Source of the DNA: Splendidivirga corallicola
GTDB lineage: Bacteria; Bacteroidota; Bacteroidia; Cytophagales; Cyclobacteriaceae
Direction of reading: 5' to 3'
Assembly: GCA_030442035.1 (NCBI GenBank)
Contig: JAUJEA010000011.1
Coordinates: 124,001 to 188,000 of the forward strand
Length of the DNA stretch: 64,000 nt
A model generated the notes under the pieces. It saw nothing but the letters and a program-made list of their open reading frames with translations. It did no database searches and had not been told where the DNA came from. Made by a program: the position numbers and the translations under genes. The stretch's first letter is position 1, and each line of letters opens with the position of its first letter. Shown here one piece after another: positions 36,489-44,938 of the stretch.

Positions 36489-37439
36489 TTACTCTACCTC
36501 TGGTTTTGGCCTGAAAACTGAGAAAAGAATAGAAAAGGTTATAGTGCCCAGAATGACCGCAAACGAAACATAGATAGGAATATGCAGGCTAAACATTTCC
36601 AATAACATTTTTACTCCTATAAAAGAAAGTACAAAAGCCAATCCCTTTTGAAGCAGATAAAACCGGTTCAAGATACCAGCCAACAAAAAGAACATGGCTC
36701 TAAGACCAAGTACAGCGAAGATATTGGATGTATAAAGGATAAATTCACTTTTTGTGATAGCGAACGCTGCAGGGATAGAATCAACAGCAAATATCAAGTC
36801 GGTGGTTTCAATCAAAATTAAGACCATGAATAAAGGAGTAAACAAGAATCCCTTAGGACTTGATACTATGAACTTTCCACCAAAATGACTTTTTGTAATT
36901 TTCAGATATTTTCTGGAGAGTCTCACTACCGGGCTCTTCTCCGGCTCAAAATCTTCCTCACCGTCTTCAAAGAATAATTTTATCCCTGAATAAACTAAAA
37001 ATGCACCAAAAATATAAAGTACCCAGTGCAGTTTAGAGACCAGGAAAACACCGGCAAAGATAAAAACCGCCCTGAAGACAATAGCTCCAAGGATACCCCA
37101 AAACAATATTTTATGATAGTACTGCTCTTCAACTTTGAAGTAGTTCAAAATCAAGATAATCACAAATATATTATCTACAGAAAGTGCCTTCTCGGTAATA
37201 TACGCTGAGAAGTATTCAAACATGGGTTCTGAGCCACCATCATAAAAGTAAATGACAAAACCAAAGGCCACTGAAATGACAATCCAAAATATTGTTTGAT
37301 AAAGCGCAGATTCCGTAGAAATCTTTTTGGCTTCCCTATTGAGCACTCCCAAATCGATAATCAAAAAAGTAACGATTATTATTCCAAAAAGAATAAACAA
37401 GGAAGTCTCGTTATCATTTAAAATAAAGCCTAGCTTCAT
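36489..37439 (-). CDS. TerC-family integral membrane protein
   Basis: The 316-residue protein has about eight membrane segments and the TerC signatures TEKALSVDNIFVIILILNYF, GILGAIVFRAVFIFAG and LIETTDLIFAVDSIPAAFAI. The acidic residues inside the membrane (SVDN, TTDLIFAVDS) suggest divalent-cation handling; TerC/Alx relatives export manganese or metallate secreted enzymes. It was first named for tellurite resistance, which need not be the role here. It is transcribed alone. Confidence 0.93.
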   Translation of the reverse strand: MKLGFILNDNETSLFILFGIIIVTFLIIDLGVLNREAKKISTESALYQTIFWIVISVAFGFVIYFYDGGSEPMFEYFSAYITEKALSVDNIFVIILILNYFKVEEQYYHKILFWGILGAIVFRAVFIFAGVFLVSKLHWVLYIFGAFLVYSGIKLFFEDGEEDFEPEKSPVVRLSRKYLKITKSHFGGKFIVSSPKGFLFTPLFMVLILIETTDLIFAVDSIPAAFAITKSEFILYTSNIFAVLGLRAMFFLLAGILNRFYLLQKGLAFVLSFIGVKMLLEMFSLHIPIYVSFAVILGTITFSILFSVFRPKPEVE

Positions 37440-37879
37440 TAATTGGATCGTTTTGTTCCGTTACCAGTTAAGCGGAAACGAAGAAAATGTATTTAACTTA
37501 TACCAAATAGTAAAAAATCTACACGCTTGAAGCGCAAAAATAAGAGATTAGATGGAATAACAAAACTTTACTAAAATGCTTAAATTACATCTATGATAAA
37601 TGTGAAATTACTGCAATTCAAACAGTTCGATTACCATATCTGAAGAAAGATTCTGTTCAGGTTAATTTATTGATTCTTTATGAACTTGATGGATATAGGA
37701 ACAAGTGGATTGACGTAAACAAGACAATTTTGTTCAACAAATATGACTAATATATAATGAATAGCAGAACGATCATAATTAGAATCACGTTTATAAGAAG
37801 TAAGAAATCAATGCATTATGTAGTTGAATTGTGATGATGAATTGATTAAATTACTATAATTTATTTTTTCAAGTTTGCA
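37440..37879. other. 440-bp gene-free spacer between terC and the 77-aa membrane protein
   Basis: Very AT-rich. I see only very short open frames, no tRNA-like cloverleaf, no clear TTTG-N19-TAnnTTTG promoter and no strong hairpin. Confidence 0.5.
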
Positions 37880-38113
37880 ATGAGCAGTTATGTCTTCAAT
37901 CTTATCCTTTTTAGTATGGCCTATGTCATATTGGTCTACTTCATGTTCACACTCATGAGGAAAAGAAATTTGAAAACGGGGGAAGATAATAATGATGATG
38001 ATGGGGGCATTGACGTTCCAACGTCTCCGAAGATAGACTTACCACCTGGCATAAGCCTACCCTCTGATGGTCCTTATAAAAAAATCGAAGAGCCTGAAGA
38101 AATGATGGCCTAG
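37880..38113 (+). CDS. small single-pass membrane protein
   Basis: This 77-residue protein has one N-terminal membrane segment (SSYVFNLILFSMAYVILVYF) followed by a basic stop-transfer stretch (MRKRNLKTG). It then has an acidic Asp run (DNNDDDGGID) and a proline-rich tail (PTSPKIDLPPGISLPSD, ending EEPEEMMA). The positive-inside rule puts the tail in the cytoplasm. I do not recognise a family. The charged, ordered layout and clean ATG make a real gene likely. Confidence 0.7.
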   Translation: MSSYVFNLILFSMAYVILVYFMFTLMRKRNLKTGEDNNDDDGGIDVPTSPKIDLPPGISLPSDGPYKKIEEPEEMMA

Positions 38114-38156
38114 AGCTTGTTGGTTCAATTCTTAGGATTTTACAATATCATTGGAA

Positions 38157-38816
38157 TTATTGTAGTTCCGCGATGACTGTAATTCCTGCTTTGGTTTTGT
38201 CTCCAATATTTACCTTCACATCAGCATCGAGCGGAAGGAAAACGTCTACCCTTGAGCCAAATTTGATAAAGCCAAATTCATTTCCCTGAATCAACCGATC
38301 CCCCTCATCTACATAACATTTTATCCGTCTTGCCATGGCCCCGGCTATTTGTCTCCAAAGTATTTCAAGACCATTCTGCATTTCTGCAACAACGGTTGTT
38401 CTTTCGTTATCCGTGCTTGATTTAGGATGCCAGGCCACAAGATATTTACCAGGATGATATTTGAAATATTTTACCGAACCGGAAATAGGACTGCGGTTTA
38501 CATGTACGTTAACGGGAGACATGAAAATAGAGATCTGCTTTCTCTTATCCTGGAAATACTCTTGCTCCTCGGTATCTTCAATGACAACCACCTTTCCATC
38601 AGCAGGTGCCAGAACGTAGTTCTCATTTACCCTGGGATTGACTTTTGGATTTCTAAAAAATTGCAAGATCATAATCAGCAGTATGGCACCGATACCTACC
38701 AGTATAGCTCCAACTGTATCATTCTCTTTAAAAATAGTAAAGCTCAGGGCAATTAAAATTGCATTCACAATAATTACCAAGGCTATCGAATTACGCCCTT
38801 CCTTATGAATGGTCAT
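38157..38816 (-). CDS. psd: phosphatidylserine decarboxylase (short, archaetidylserine-type)
   Basis: Psd makes phosphatidylethanolamine from phosphatidylserine at the membrane. The 219-residue length corresponds to the short Psd form. Two N-terminal membrane segments (about 12-52) precede the catalytic part with VLAPADGKVVVIED, MSPVNVHVNRSPISG and PGKYLVAWHPKSS. The autocleavage site is FIKFGSRVDVFLP, where Gly-Ser (serine near residue 188) becomes the pyruvoyl group. It is 42 bp downstream of gdhA, past a terminator hairpin, and lies close to cdsA, fitting a phospholipid cluster. Confidence 0.94.
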   Translation of the reverse strand: MTIHKEGRNSIALVIIVNAILIALSFTIFKENDTVGAILVGIGAILLIMILQFFRNPKVNPRVNENYVLAPADGKVVVIEDTEEQEYFQDKRKQISIFMSPVNVHVNRSPISGSVKYFKYHPGKYLVAWHPKSSTDNERTTVVAEMQNGLEILWRQIAGAMARRIKCYVDEGDRLIQGNEFGFIKFGSRVDVFLPLDADVKVNIGDKTKAGITVIAELQ

Positions 38817-38839
38817 GGTCGATGAATAATTTGTATAAC

Positions 38840-38870
38840 AAAAAAATAGGAGGCATTTTTAATAGCCTCC
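38840..38870 (-). terminator. terminator at the end of the glutamate dehydrogenase gene
   Basis: On the minus strand GGAGGC (38870-38865) pairs with GCCTCC (38854-38849) across a 10-nt loop that contains the stop codon, followed by TATTTTTTT. The hairpin separates gdhA from psd. Confidence 0.65.
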
Positions 38871-40133
38871 CCTGTATTTATATGTTTTGGCTACTTTGTC
38901 AATAGCAACAATATAAGCGGCTATTCTCATAGAAACATTGTATTCCTTGGAAGTTAGGTAAACGTTATCAAAAGCATCTTTCATGATCCTATCGGATCTG
39001 CGGTTGACGCGCTCACCTGTCCACTTATAGCCTAGCCTGTTCTGCACCCATTCAAAATATGAAACGGTTACACCACCCGCATTTGCTAAAATATCAGGTG
39101 CCACCATAATCCCCTTATCATTTATAATGGCGTCAGCTTTCGCTGAAGTCGGGCCATTGGCTCCCTCCACAATCAGCTTAGCCTTAATTTTCTCAGCATT
39201 TTTCACGTTGATCACATCTTCTGTGGCAGCAGGAACAAGCACATCGGCATCCAATGTTAAAAGATCTTCATTACTGATTTTTTCCGCTCCTGAAAAACCT
39301 TCCAAAGAACCGTTCATTCTATCTCTATAAGCAATAGCTTCTTTAATGTCGATGCCATCAGCATTGTGATAAGCACCACTCAAATCACTAATTGCTACTA
39401 TATTGGCACCTCTTTCCTCAAGCAACAATGCAGCAAATGAACCTACATTTCCGAAGCCCTGCACTGCACAACTGGCATGATAAGGATTGATCTTAAGTTT
39501 TTCCATAGCAGCCAGCGCTGATACCATTACTCCTCTACCGGTGGCCTCAGTTCTTCCAAGAGAACCTCCCAATACAATAGGTTTTCCTGTTACAACTGAG
39601 TTTACAGTCATCCCCTGCACTTTGGAAAATTCGTCCATCATCCAGGCCATTTCTCTGGGGCCTGTACCCATATCAGGTGCTGGAATATCCCTATCAGCAC
39701 CAAAGATCTGTGCCATGGCTGAAGTATAGGCCCTTGTTAATCTTTCGATCTCTCCGGCCGACATTTCTCTCGGGTTGCATTTGATACCACCTTTAGCACC
39801 GCCATAGGGTATATCCACCACAGCACATTTCCAGGTCATCCAGGCTGCGAGTGCTTTTACCTCATCCAGACTCACACCCATGTCATATCGAATACCACCT
39901 TTTGAAGGGCCTAATATGTTTGAGTGAATTACACGATATCCTTCAAATACCTTAATAGATCCATCGTCCATGGTAATGGGCAATGTAACGATTACTTGCT
40001 TTGCTGGAGATTTCAATACGTTGTACATCTCGTCGTCCAAACCCAAAGCCTCAGCAGCAATGTGAAACCTGGACATCATCGACTCAAAAGGATTCTCCTT
40101 ATCCTTTATCGGAGCGGGTTCTATATATCCCAT
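38859..40133 (-). CDS. gdhA: glutamate dehydrogenase (Glu/Leu/Phe/Val family)
   Basis: The enzyme links glutamate and 2-oxoglutarate plus ammonium. Length 424 aa. The substrate-binding half has GPSKGGIRYDMGVSLDEVKA and the catalytic lysine in DIPYGGAKGGIKCNPRE. DIPAPDMGT follows, and the NAD(P) domain starts at GSLGRTEATGRGV with the Rossmann turn VQGFGNVGSFAA near residue 220. The C-terminal signature ILANAGGVTVSYFEWVQN is present. The six-membered short form fits NAD- or dual-specific enzymes, but cofactor preference cannot be settled here. Confidence 0.95.
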   Translation of the reverse strand: MGYIEPAPIKDKENPFESMMSRFHIAAEALGLDDEMYNVLKSPAKQVIVTLPITMDDGSIKVFEGYRVIHSNILGPSKGGIRYDMGVSLDEVKALAAWMTWKCAVVDIPYGGAKGGIKCNPREMSAGEIERLTRAYTSAMAQIFGADRDIPAPDMGTGPREMAWMMDEFSKVQGMTVNSVVTGKPIVLGGSLGRTEATGRGVMVSALAAMEKLKINPYHASCAVQGFGNVGSFAALLLEERGANIVAISDLSGAYHNADGIDIKEAIAYRDRMNGSLEGFSGAEKISNEDLLTLDADVLVPAATEDVINVKNAEKIKAKLIVEGANGPTSAKADAIINDKGIMVAPDILANAGGVTVSYFEWVQNRLGYKWTGERVNRRSDRIMKDAFDNVYLTSKEYNVSMRIAAYIVAIDKVAKTYKYRGGY

Positions 40134-40335
40134 GCTAACTCTGTAATGATTTTTTTGATTTATGTTGTTAAATTCAAGTGCAATATTAGCGTTTTATATA
40201 AAAACAATATACTAATAACACATTTTAAATTGCTTAAATTCGATTTAAAGCTACTTAAGTTTTCTCTGTGAAAACCAGATAAATACCTTTAATCCTTACA
40301 TGTTTCAGGTTATAATCTTTTTTTGAGGAGAGACT

Positions 40336-41178
40336 TTATGGAGTAACATAGAATATTTTAAGGCACGCAACCATAAAGGGCAATGAAAGCAGTAGCCCAT
40401 CAAAGCGGTCCAGAAAGCCGCCGTGACCAGGAATAGTGCTGCCGGAATCTTTTATTTGGATACTTCTCTTTAAGAGTGATTCCACGAGATCTCCATAAGT
40501 TCCTGCAACGATGGCAATTACAGCCAGGCTGAGCCATTGCCACAGGTCTAGGTCATGAAAATATAAAGAAACCAGATAGGCAATCAACAGAGCCAGTAAG
40601 GCCCCTCCTATACTACCTTCCCATGATTTCTTCGGTGACACTCTTTCAAATAATTTGGTTTTCCCGAAGCTAACACCTGCAAAATAGGCTCCCGTGTCGC
40701 TGGCCCAATGTAATAATAAAATGCCTAATAGAATTTCGTAGCTGTATGATCCATTTAGAAACGCCAAAAAATTTATCAAAGCAAATGGCAACGCTACATA
40801 GATAATCCCCAGAAAGGTAAATGCTATATTGGTAAATGGTTTTTTTTCATCTTTTTTATAAAGTTTGATAAAAAAAATACTGAAAGCCAGAGGAAAGATG
40901 ACTAAATAATAAGATGGCTGCAACATATTTTTTTCAACAAAAAACGTTAAAGAAAAAATGAGTGAGCCGGAGAATGTTCCCCAAAACTTGAGCGGGACCA
41001 TACCATCCAATCCGATCAATTTATAGAACTCCCATTGCGTGAACATACAGATCATAAAAAAAATCGCGAAGTAGGTCCATTCACTCCAAAACACACAGCC
41101 AATTAAAATAACAAGACCAACCAGCGCTGTAATGATCCTTTGAGTGAGGTTGTTATACTTACTCAAACTTAATGTCAT
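40336..41178 (-). CDS. cdsA: phosphatidate cytidylyltransferase
   Basis: CdsA makes CDP-diacylglycerol, the precursor of all phospholipids, in the inner membrane. The 280-residue protein has about eight membrane segments and the diagnostic C-terminal motif: WASDTGAYFAGVSFGKTKLF, SPKKSWEGSIGG and KDSGSTIPGHGGFLDRFDGL. The ATG at 41178 overlaps the end of the DUF2007 gene by 20 nt, indicating coupled translation. Confidence 0.96.
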   Translation of the reverse strand: MTLSLSKYNNLTQRIITALVGLVILIGCVFWSEWTYFAIFFMICMFTQWEFYKLIGLDGMVPLKFWGTFSGSLIFSLTFFVEKNMLQPSYYLVIFPLAFSIFFIKLYKKDEKKPFTNIAFTFLGIIYVALPFALINFLAFLNGSYSYEILLGILLLHWASDTGAYFAGVSFGKTKLFERVSPKKSWEGSIGGALLALLIAYLVSLYFHDLDLWQWLSLAVIAIVAGTYGDLVESLLKRSIQIKDSGSTIPGHGGFLDRFDGLLLSLPFMVACLKIFYVTP

Positions 41179-41365
41179 TATTGATTAGATTTATTGCTCT
41201 TAAAACATCTTCGGCAGGGACGTGCACTTCATATAAACCAAGGCGATAACTGGAATCTTTTTTATCTACAATGACAGCAGAAATATCCTTATTGATCAAA
41301 AAGTCTTTGACTATTTCTGCACGAAAGTCCAGCTCGGTTTTAAATACACTTTGCCAACCGCTCAT
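41159..41365 (-). CDS. DUF2007-type small protein
   Basis: This 68-residue protein fits DUF2007 (putative signal-transducing protein family). It has an N-terminal strand (SVFKTELDFRAEIVKDFLIN), the middle ISAVIVDKKDSSYRLG and the motif YEVHVPAEDVLRAINLI. The fold is a ferredoxin-like alpha-beta unit reminiscent of PII-like small regulators. It overlaps cdsA by 20 nt and may tune lipid synthesis or simply be cotranscribed. The biochemical role is unknown. Confidence 0.85.
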   Translation of the reverse strand: MSGWQSVFKTELDFRAEIVKDFLINKDISAVIVDKKDSSYRLGLYEVHVPAEDVLRAINLINNDIKFE

Positions 41366-41434
41366 GAAACAATGTTTTTAAAAATAGAAGTTCCGTAAAC
41401 ATCAATAACCAAGTATACACACAATTCGACAATT

Positions 41435-42382
41435 CTAGGTTTCAACTTGAATCTTTTTGCTAAAATAATTCCTGAATGCGAAAGCCAGTGTAATAAATAC
41501 CGTTGCAAAAATGGCTATTGTGGAAAATGGCATAGATTCCTGAGCTTCTATGTCAATTTCAATGAGCCCAAGTTGATAAAGATAGATCATGATCAGTGTG
41601 AATCCATTGTTTATGAAGTGTGCGATAATTGCCGTACTCAGGCTCCCTGACCACAGATAGAGATAACCGAATAAAACCCCCAACAACATTCTTGGAACTA
41701 ATCCATAGAATTGCAGATGAAAAAGACTGAATAGAAAGCCTGTAATCCAAATGGCTGCATGAATATTTCCGGTAATCTTATTCAAATAATTTTGAGCAAA
41801 ACCCCTGAACAACAATTCCTCGCCAAATGCCGGAATGACAGCTATGACAATTAGCGCCAGGATAAACTGACCCGGATTATCAAATGTGGTCAAAAACTCT
41901 GTTTGCAACCGGGCACTTTCCTCAAATGATCTTGCCAGATTCTCAAATTCCGAAACAGCATCAGGCAAGTCCCAATTAATATTCCACTCAATAAAAAAAG
42001 AGTTCACAACCATAAAGGTCAAGGTCAGGAAGAAGGTCAATAATACTGGGATTGGTGCTATTGATTGTTTGTTAAAAAAAATGGATAGCGGTTTTTTTTC
42101 ACTCCATCGTAAATAAATCAAAGGAACCAGTATGAACCCCAGAAATGAAGCAATCCCCTGAATTAGGATGACTGGCACTTTAGCTTCAGGGTGTTGCGTA
42201 ACATTGCCCAGCACTTCCAATAGGTTGGTCAGATCAAAATCAAAAAAAGGCAAAACCACAATCATACCGATGATCGGGCCTATTGCTTGAAAACACCCTA
42301 AGGATATCAAAAGGACAACAAGAAAGGAGATAAAAGGAGGTCTGTTTTCAGATAATGGAACGTGATTAAGAAATTTACTCAT
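41435..42382 (-). CDS. CPBP-family intramembrane metalloprotease
   Basis: This 315-residue membrane protein has about eight hydrophobic segments and the CPBP (Rce1-like/Abi) motifs. Motif 1 is FGEELLFRGFAQNYL (EExxxR), motif 2 is GFLFSLFHLQFYGLVPRML with the FxxxH histidine, and motif 3 is AIIAHFINNGFTLI with HxxxN. These residues bind the catalytic metal. The substrate is unknown. A 24-bp perfect palindrome directly abuts its start codon. It precedes the DUF2007-cdsA pair on the same strand and is divergent from dusB. Confidence 0.92.
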   Translation of the reverse strand: MSKFLNHVPLSENRPPFISFLVVLLISLGCFQAIGPIIGMIVVLPFFDFDLTNLLEVLGNVTQHPEAKVPVILIQGIASFLGFILVPLIYLRWSEKKPLSIFFNKQSIAPIPVLLTFFLTLTFMVVNSFFIEWNINWDLPDAVSEFENLARSFEESARLQTEFLTTFDNPGQFILALIVIAVIPAFGEELLFRGFAQNYLNKITGNIHAAIWITGFLFSLFHLQFYGLVPRMLLGVLFGYLYLWSGSLSTAIIAHFINNGFTLIMIYLYQLGLIEIDIEAQESMPFSTIAIFATVFITLAFAFRNYFSKKIQVET

Positions 42383-42406
42383 AATTGCCGTAAATTTACG
42401 GCAATT
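42383..42406. promoter_or_regulatory. 24-bp perfect palindrome at the CPBP protease start
   Basis: Two AATTGCCGTAAA half-sites meet head to head with no spacer. The last base of the palindrome touches the ATG of the CPBP gene (42382). On the minus strand its centre contains TAAATTTA, close to a -7 box. It looks like a dimeric repressor operator covering promoter and start. Confidence 0.55.
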
Positions 42407-42432
42407 TTTGAATTATGGAACTAATTATCCCT

Positions 42433-42462
42433 GAGGCTGCTTTCAGCTGAAAACAGTACCTC
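42433..42462. promoter_or_regulatory. near-palindrome in the dusB leader
   Basis: A perfect 12-bp palindrome TTTCAGCTGAAA (42441-42452) is flanked by CTG...CAG and GAGG...CCTC arms with only short bulges. It lies 20-50 bp before dusB in the spacer shared with the CPBP gene. It could be an operator or, as RNA, a leader hairpin. Confidence 0.4.
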
Positions 42463-42482
42463 TAGCATAAATAGAAATTGAA

Positions 42483-43481
42483 TTGGTAAAAATAAGCAAC
42501 TTAGAACTCAATGAATTTCCGCTATTATTGGCACCCATGGAGGATGTGAGTGATCCACCTTTTCGAGCTGTGTGCAAGGAAAATGGAGCAGACATGATGT
42601 ACACCGAATTCATTTCCGCAGAAGGATTGATCAGGGATGCTGCCAAAAGTGTAAAGAAATTAGATATCTATGATTATGAAAGGCCGATTGGTATTCAAAT
42701 ATTTGGCGACAAAATTGAATCCATGAGGGAAGCCGCCAGGATCGCGGAAGAGGCTCAACCCGAAATTTTGGATATCAATTATGGTTGTCCTGTTAAGAAA
42801 GTGGCTTGTAAAGGTGCAGGTGCTGGCATATTGCTTGATCTACCAAAAATGCAGGCAATGACGAAGGAGATAGTTGATAATGTTTCGCTTCCTGTAACAG
42901 TTAAAACACGGCTTGGCTGGGATGAGAATTCTATCAAGATTATTGAGGCTGCTAAAAGATTACAGGACGTTGGGGTTCAGGCTCTGACTATCCATGGGAG
43001 AACAAGAAAACAAATGTATAAGGGTGAAGCCGATTGGAGCTACATAGCAGAGGTAAAAAATCATCCTGATATTCACATTCCCATATTCGGTAATGGAGAC
43101 ATTGATTCACCTGAAAAAGCCCTGGAATATAAAAATAAATATGGCGTTGACGGCATTATGATCGGACGAGCCTCGATAGGTTATCCCTGGATATTCAATG
43201 AAATAAAACACTATTTCAAAACCGGTGAAAAATTGCAGGCGCCTGATATCCACGAGCGTGTAAGTGTTGCCAAAAAACATTTGGATTTTTCAATAGAGTG
43301 GAAAGGTGATAGAAAAGGGATCTATGAAATGAGAAGACATTATACGAATTATTTCAGGGGGATTCCAAATTTTAAACCATTTCGAACAAAGTTGGTTGAG
43401 TGTAACGATTATCATGAGATTCGAGAACTGTTGGATGAAATTGCTGCCAGATTCGAATTTTCATTCAGCACAACCCCATGA
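42483..43481 (+). CDS. dusB: tRNA-dihydrouridine synthase B
   Basis: Dus enzymes reduce uridine in the tRNA D-loop with FMN and NADPH. The 332-residue protein shows LLLAPMEDVSDPPFRAVCKE near the N-terminus, the catalytic Cys102 in INYGCPVKKVACKGAGAG's first half, and VKTRLGWDEN. IHGRTRKQMYKG, FGNGDIDSPEKAL and GIMIGRASIGYPWIF are FMN-binding motifs. The start is TTG 42483, as a stop codon lies five codons upstream and no ATG is available. Its stop overlaps the ATG of the EamA gene by 4 nt. Confidence 0.94.
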   Translation: MVKISNLELNEFPLLLAPMEDVSDPPFRAVCKENGADMMYTEFISAEGLIRDAAKSVKKLDIYDYERPIGIQIFGDKIESMREAARIAEEAQPEILDINYGCPVKKVACKGAGAGILLDLPKMQAMTKEIVDNVSLPVTVKTRLGWDENSIKIIEAAKRLQDVGVQALTIHGRTRKQMYKGEADWSYIAEVKNHPDIHIPIFGNGDIDSPEKALEYKNKYGVDGIMIGRASIGYPWIFNEIKHYFKTGEKLQAPDIHERVSVAKKHLDFSIEWKGDRKGIYEMRRHYTNYFRGIPNFKPFRTKLVECNDYHEIRELLDEIAARFEFSFSTTP

Positions 43482-44374
43482 CCAAAAAAAATGCCGCTGT
43501 AAACCCGTTGATTTCATGGGCGCTTTTGATCTTCCTTTCAATCATTTGGGGTAGCTCCTTCATTCTTATAAAAAAGGGGTTGATTGTTTATAGTGCTGGA
43601 GAGGTTGGTGCTCTGCGAATTCTATCAGCATCATTGGTACTGGCTCCATTCACGATAAAAATGTTCAGGGTCCTTTCAAAAAAGGATCTCTGGCTATTGT
43701 TTATATCCGGAGTGGTTGGGAGTATGGTTCCAGCTTTCTTATTTGCCATTGCTCAAACTCAGCTGCAAAGCTCAATAACAGGAATACTTAATGCTTTGAC
43801 TCCTTTTTTTGTTTTGATCATGGGAGCATTATTCTTTCACCAAAAACTTGTCCGGTCAAAAGTTGTTGGCCTTGCAATGGGTTTCATAGGAACCACCATT
43901 TTAATGCTGGCCGGGTCCGAAGGTTCTATAGGAAACATCAATTTTTTTGCCTTCTTTGTCGTAGGCGCAACAATATGCTATGGAATCAATGTGAATCTGA
44001 TCAAATCATTTTTGCATCATCTGAAGCCAATTGAGATAACGAGTGTTTCATTACTACTTTCCTCTCCAATAACCATTATTTATCTCTTTATTTTTAGTGA
44101 TTTTGTTCCAAAGACATTGAGAGAAGAAGGGGCATTATTGGCACTGACTTTTTTGTTGATCCTCGGAATAGTAGGAACGGCATTCGCATTGATCTATTTT
44201 AATAAATTGATACAATTAACGAATGCCGTCTTTGCCAGTACAGTCACCTACATCATACCAATTATAGCAATCGCATGGGGCCTGATCGACGGTGAGATAT
44301 TGTTAATAGGACACTATATTGGTATATTTATCATAATTGCAGGTGTATATATTACCAACAAAAGGATACATTAA
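43478..44374 (+). CDS. EamA/DMT-family transporter
   Basis: This 298-residue protein has ten predicted membrane segments made of two EamA repeats (about 12-145 and 155-295). Typical motifs are LSIIWGSSFILIKKGL at the start and AGEVGALRILSASLVL in the first repeat. It is an inner-membrane drug/metabolite-type exporter of unknown substrate. The start overlaps dusB by ATGA, so the two are translationally coupled. Confidence 0.92.
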   Translation: MTKKNAAVNPLISWALLIFLSIIWGSSFILIKKGLIVYSAGEVGALRILSASLVLAPFTIKMFRVLSKKDLWLLFISGVVGSMVPAFLFAIAQTQLQSSITGILNALTPFFVLIMGALFFHQKLVRSKVVGLAMGFIGTTILMLAGSEGSIGNINFFAFFVVGATICYGINVNLIKSFLHHLKPIEITSVSLLLSSPITIIYLFIFSDFVPKTLREEGALLALTFLLILGIVGTAFALIYFNKLIQLTNAVFASTVTYIIPIIAIAWGLIDGEILLIGHYIGIFIIIAGVYITNKRIH

Positions 44375-44433
44375 GGAAATACATAGTTGAACATAAAATA
44401 CTCTTTGAATGCTATGTAACATGATTTGAAAAC

Positions 44434-44496
44434 AAGGATTTTCCATTTTCTATCTCCACACATTCTTTCCTCCTCCAGCATGGAAAATCCTTTTTT
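44434..44496 (+). terminator. long-loop terminator after the EamA gene
   Basis: AAGGATTTTCCAT (44434-44446) and ATGGAAAATCCTT (44480-44492) form a perfect 13-bp stem followed by a T-run to 44496. The 33-nt loop is larger than usual, so it may be a processed 3' end rather than a classical terminator. Confidence 0.6.
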
Positions 44497-44938
44497 ATCT
44501 GCATTTGAAAACCATGTGATTCAAAGGTATCATCAAATGGAGTTATTTATCATCAGCAAAACAACCTAATTTAGAAATTAGGAAATTTTCCTATAAGTGG
44601 GGTTCTCTTCCTTGCTGGTTGAAAAGATCGAAATGTGCAAAGTTTTTAAGTAAGAGGATTTCTTTGCTTTGAAAAAAAATCAAAATGAAATTCCTTTTTT
44701 TGGAAATAATGATCTTTCAACATTGGAGGTAACAGATCGCCCTATATCTGGATTAGAGTTTTTACCTATCTTTTTTCAATGTTTGATTGAACTAAGGGTC
44801 AAAAATCCATTTTTATATGTTTGATTTCACCTTCCGGAGAGTGAGTTCTATCATTTAAAAACCATTCGAACAGCTCGCTGATATTTATTTTATTTCAATC
44901 TAAGGTTAATTATATTACGGCAAACTAACCCAAAACTC
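44497..44938. other. gene-free spacer before the secreted amidohydrolase
   Basis: This 442-bp stretch holds no open frame with coding character. The only structure is a short inverted repeat TAGGAAA-T-TTTCCTA at 44579-44593. It presumably contains the amidohydrolase promoter, but no full TTTG-N19-TAnnTTTG match was found. Confidence 0.5.
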
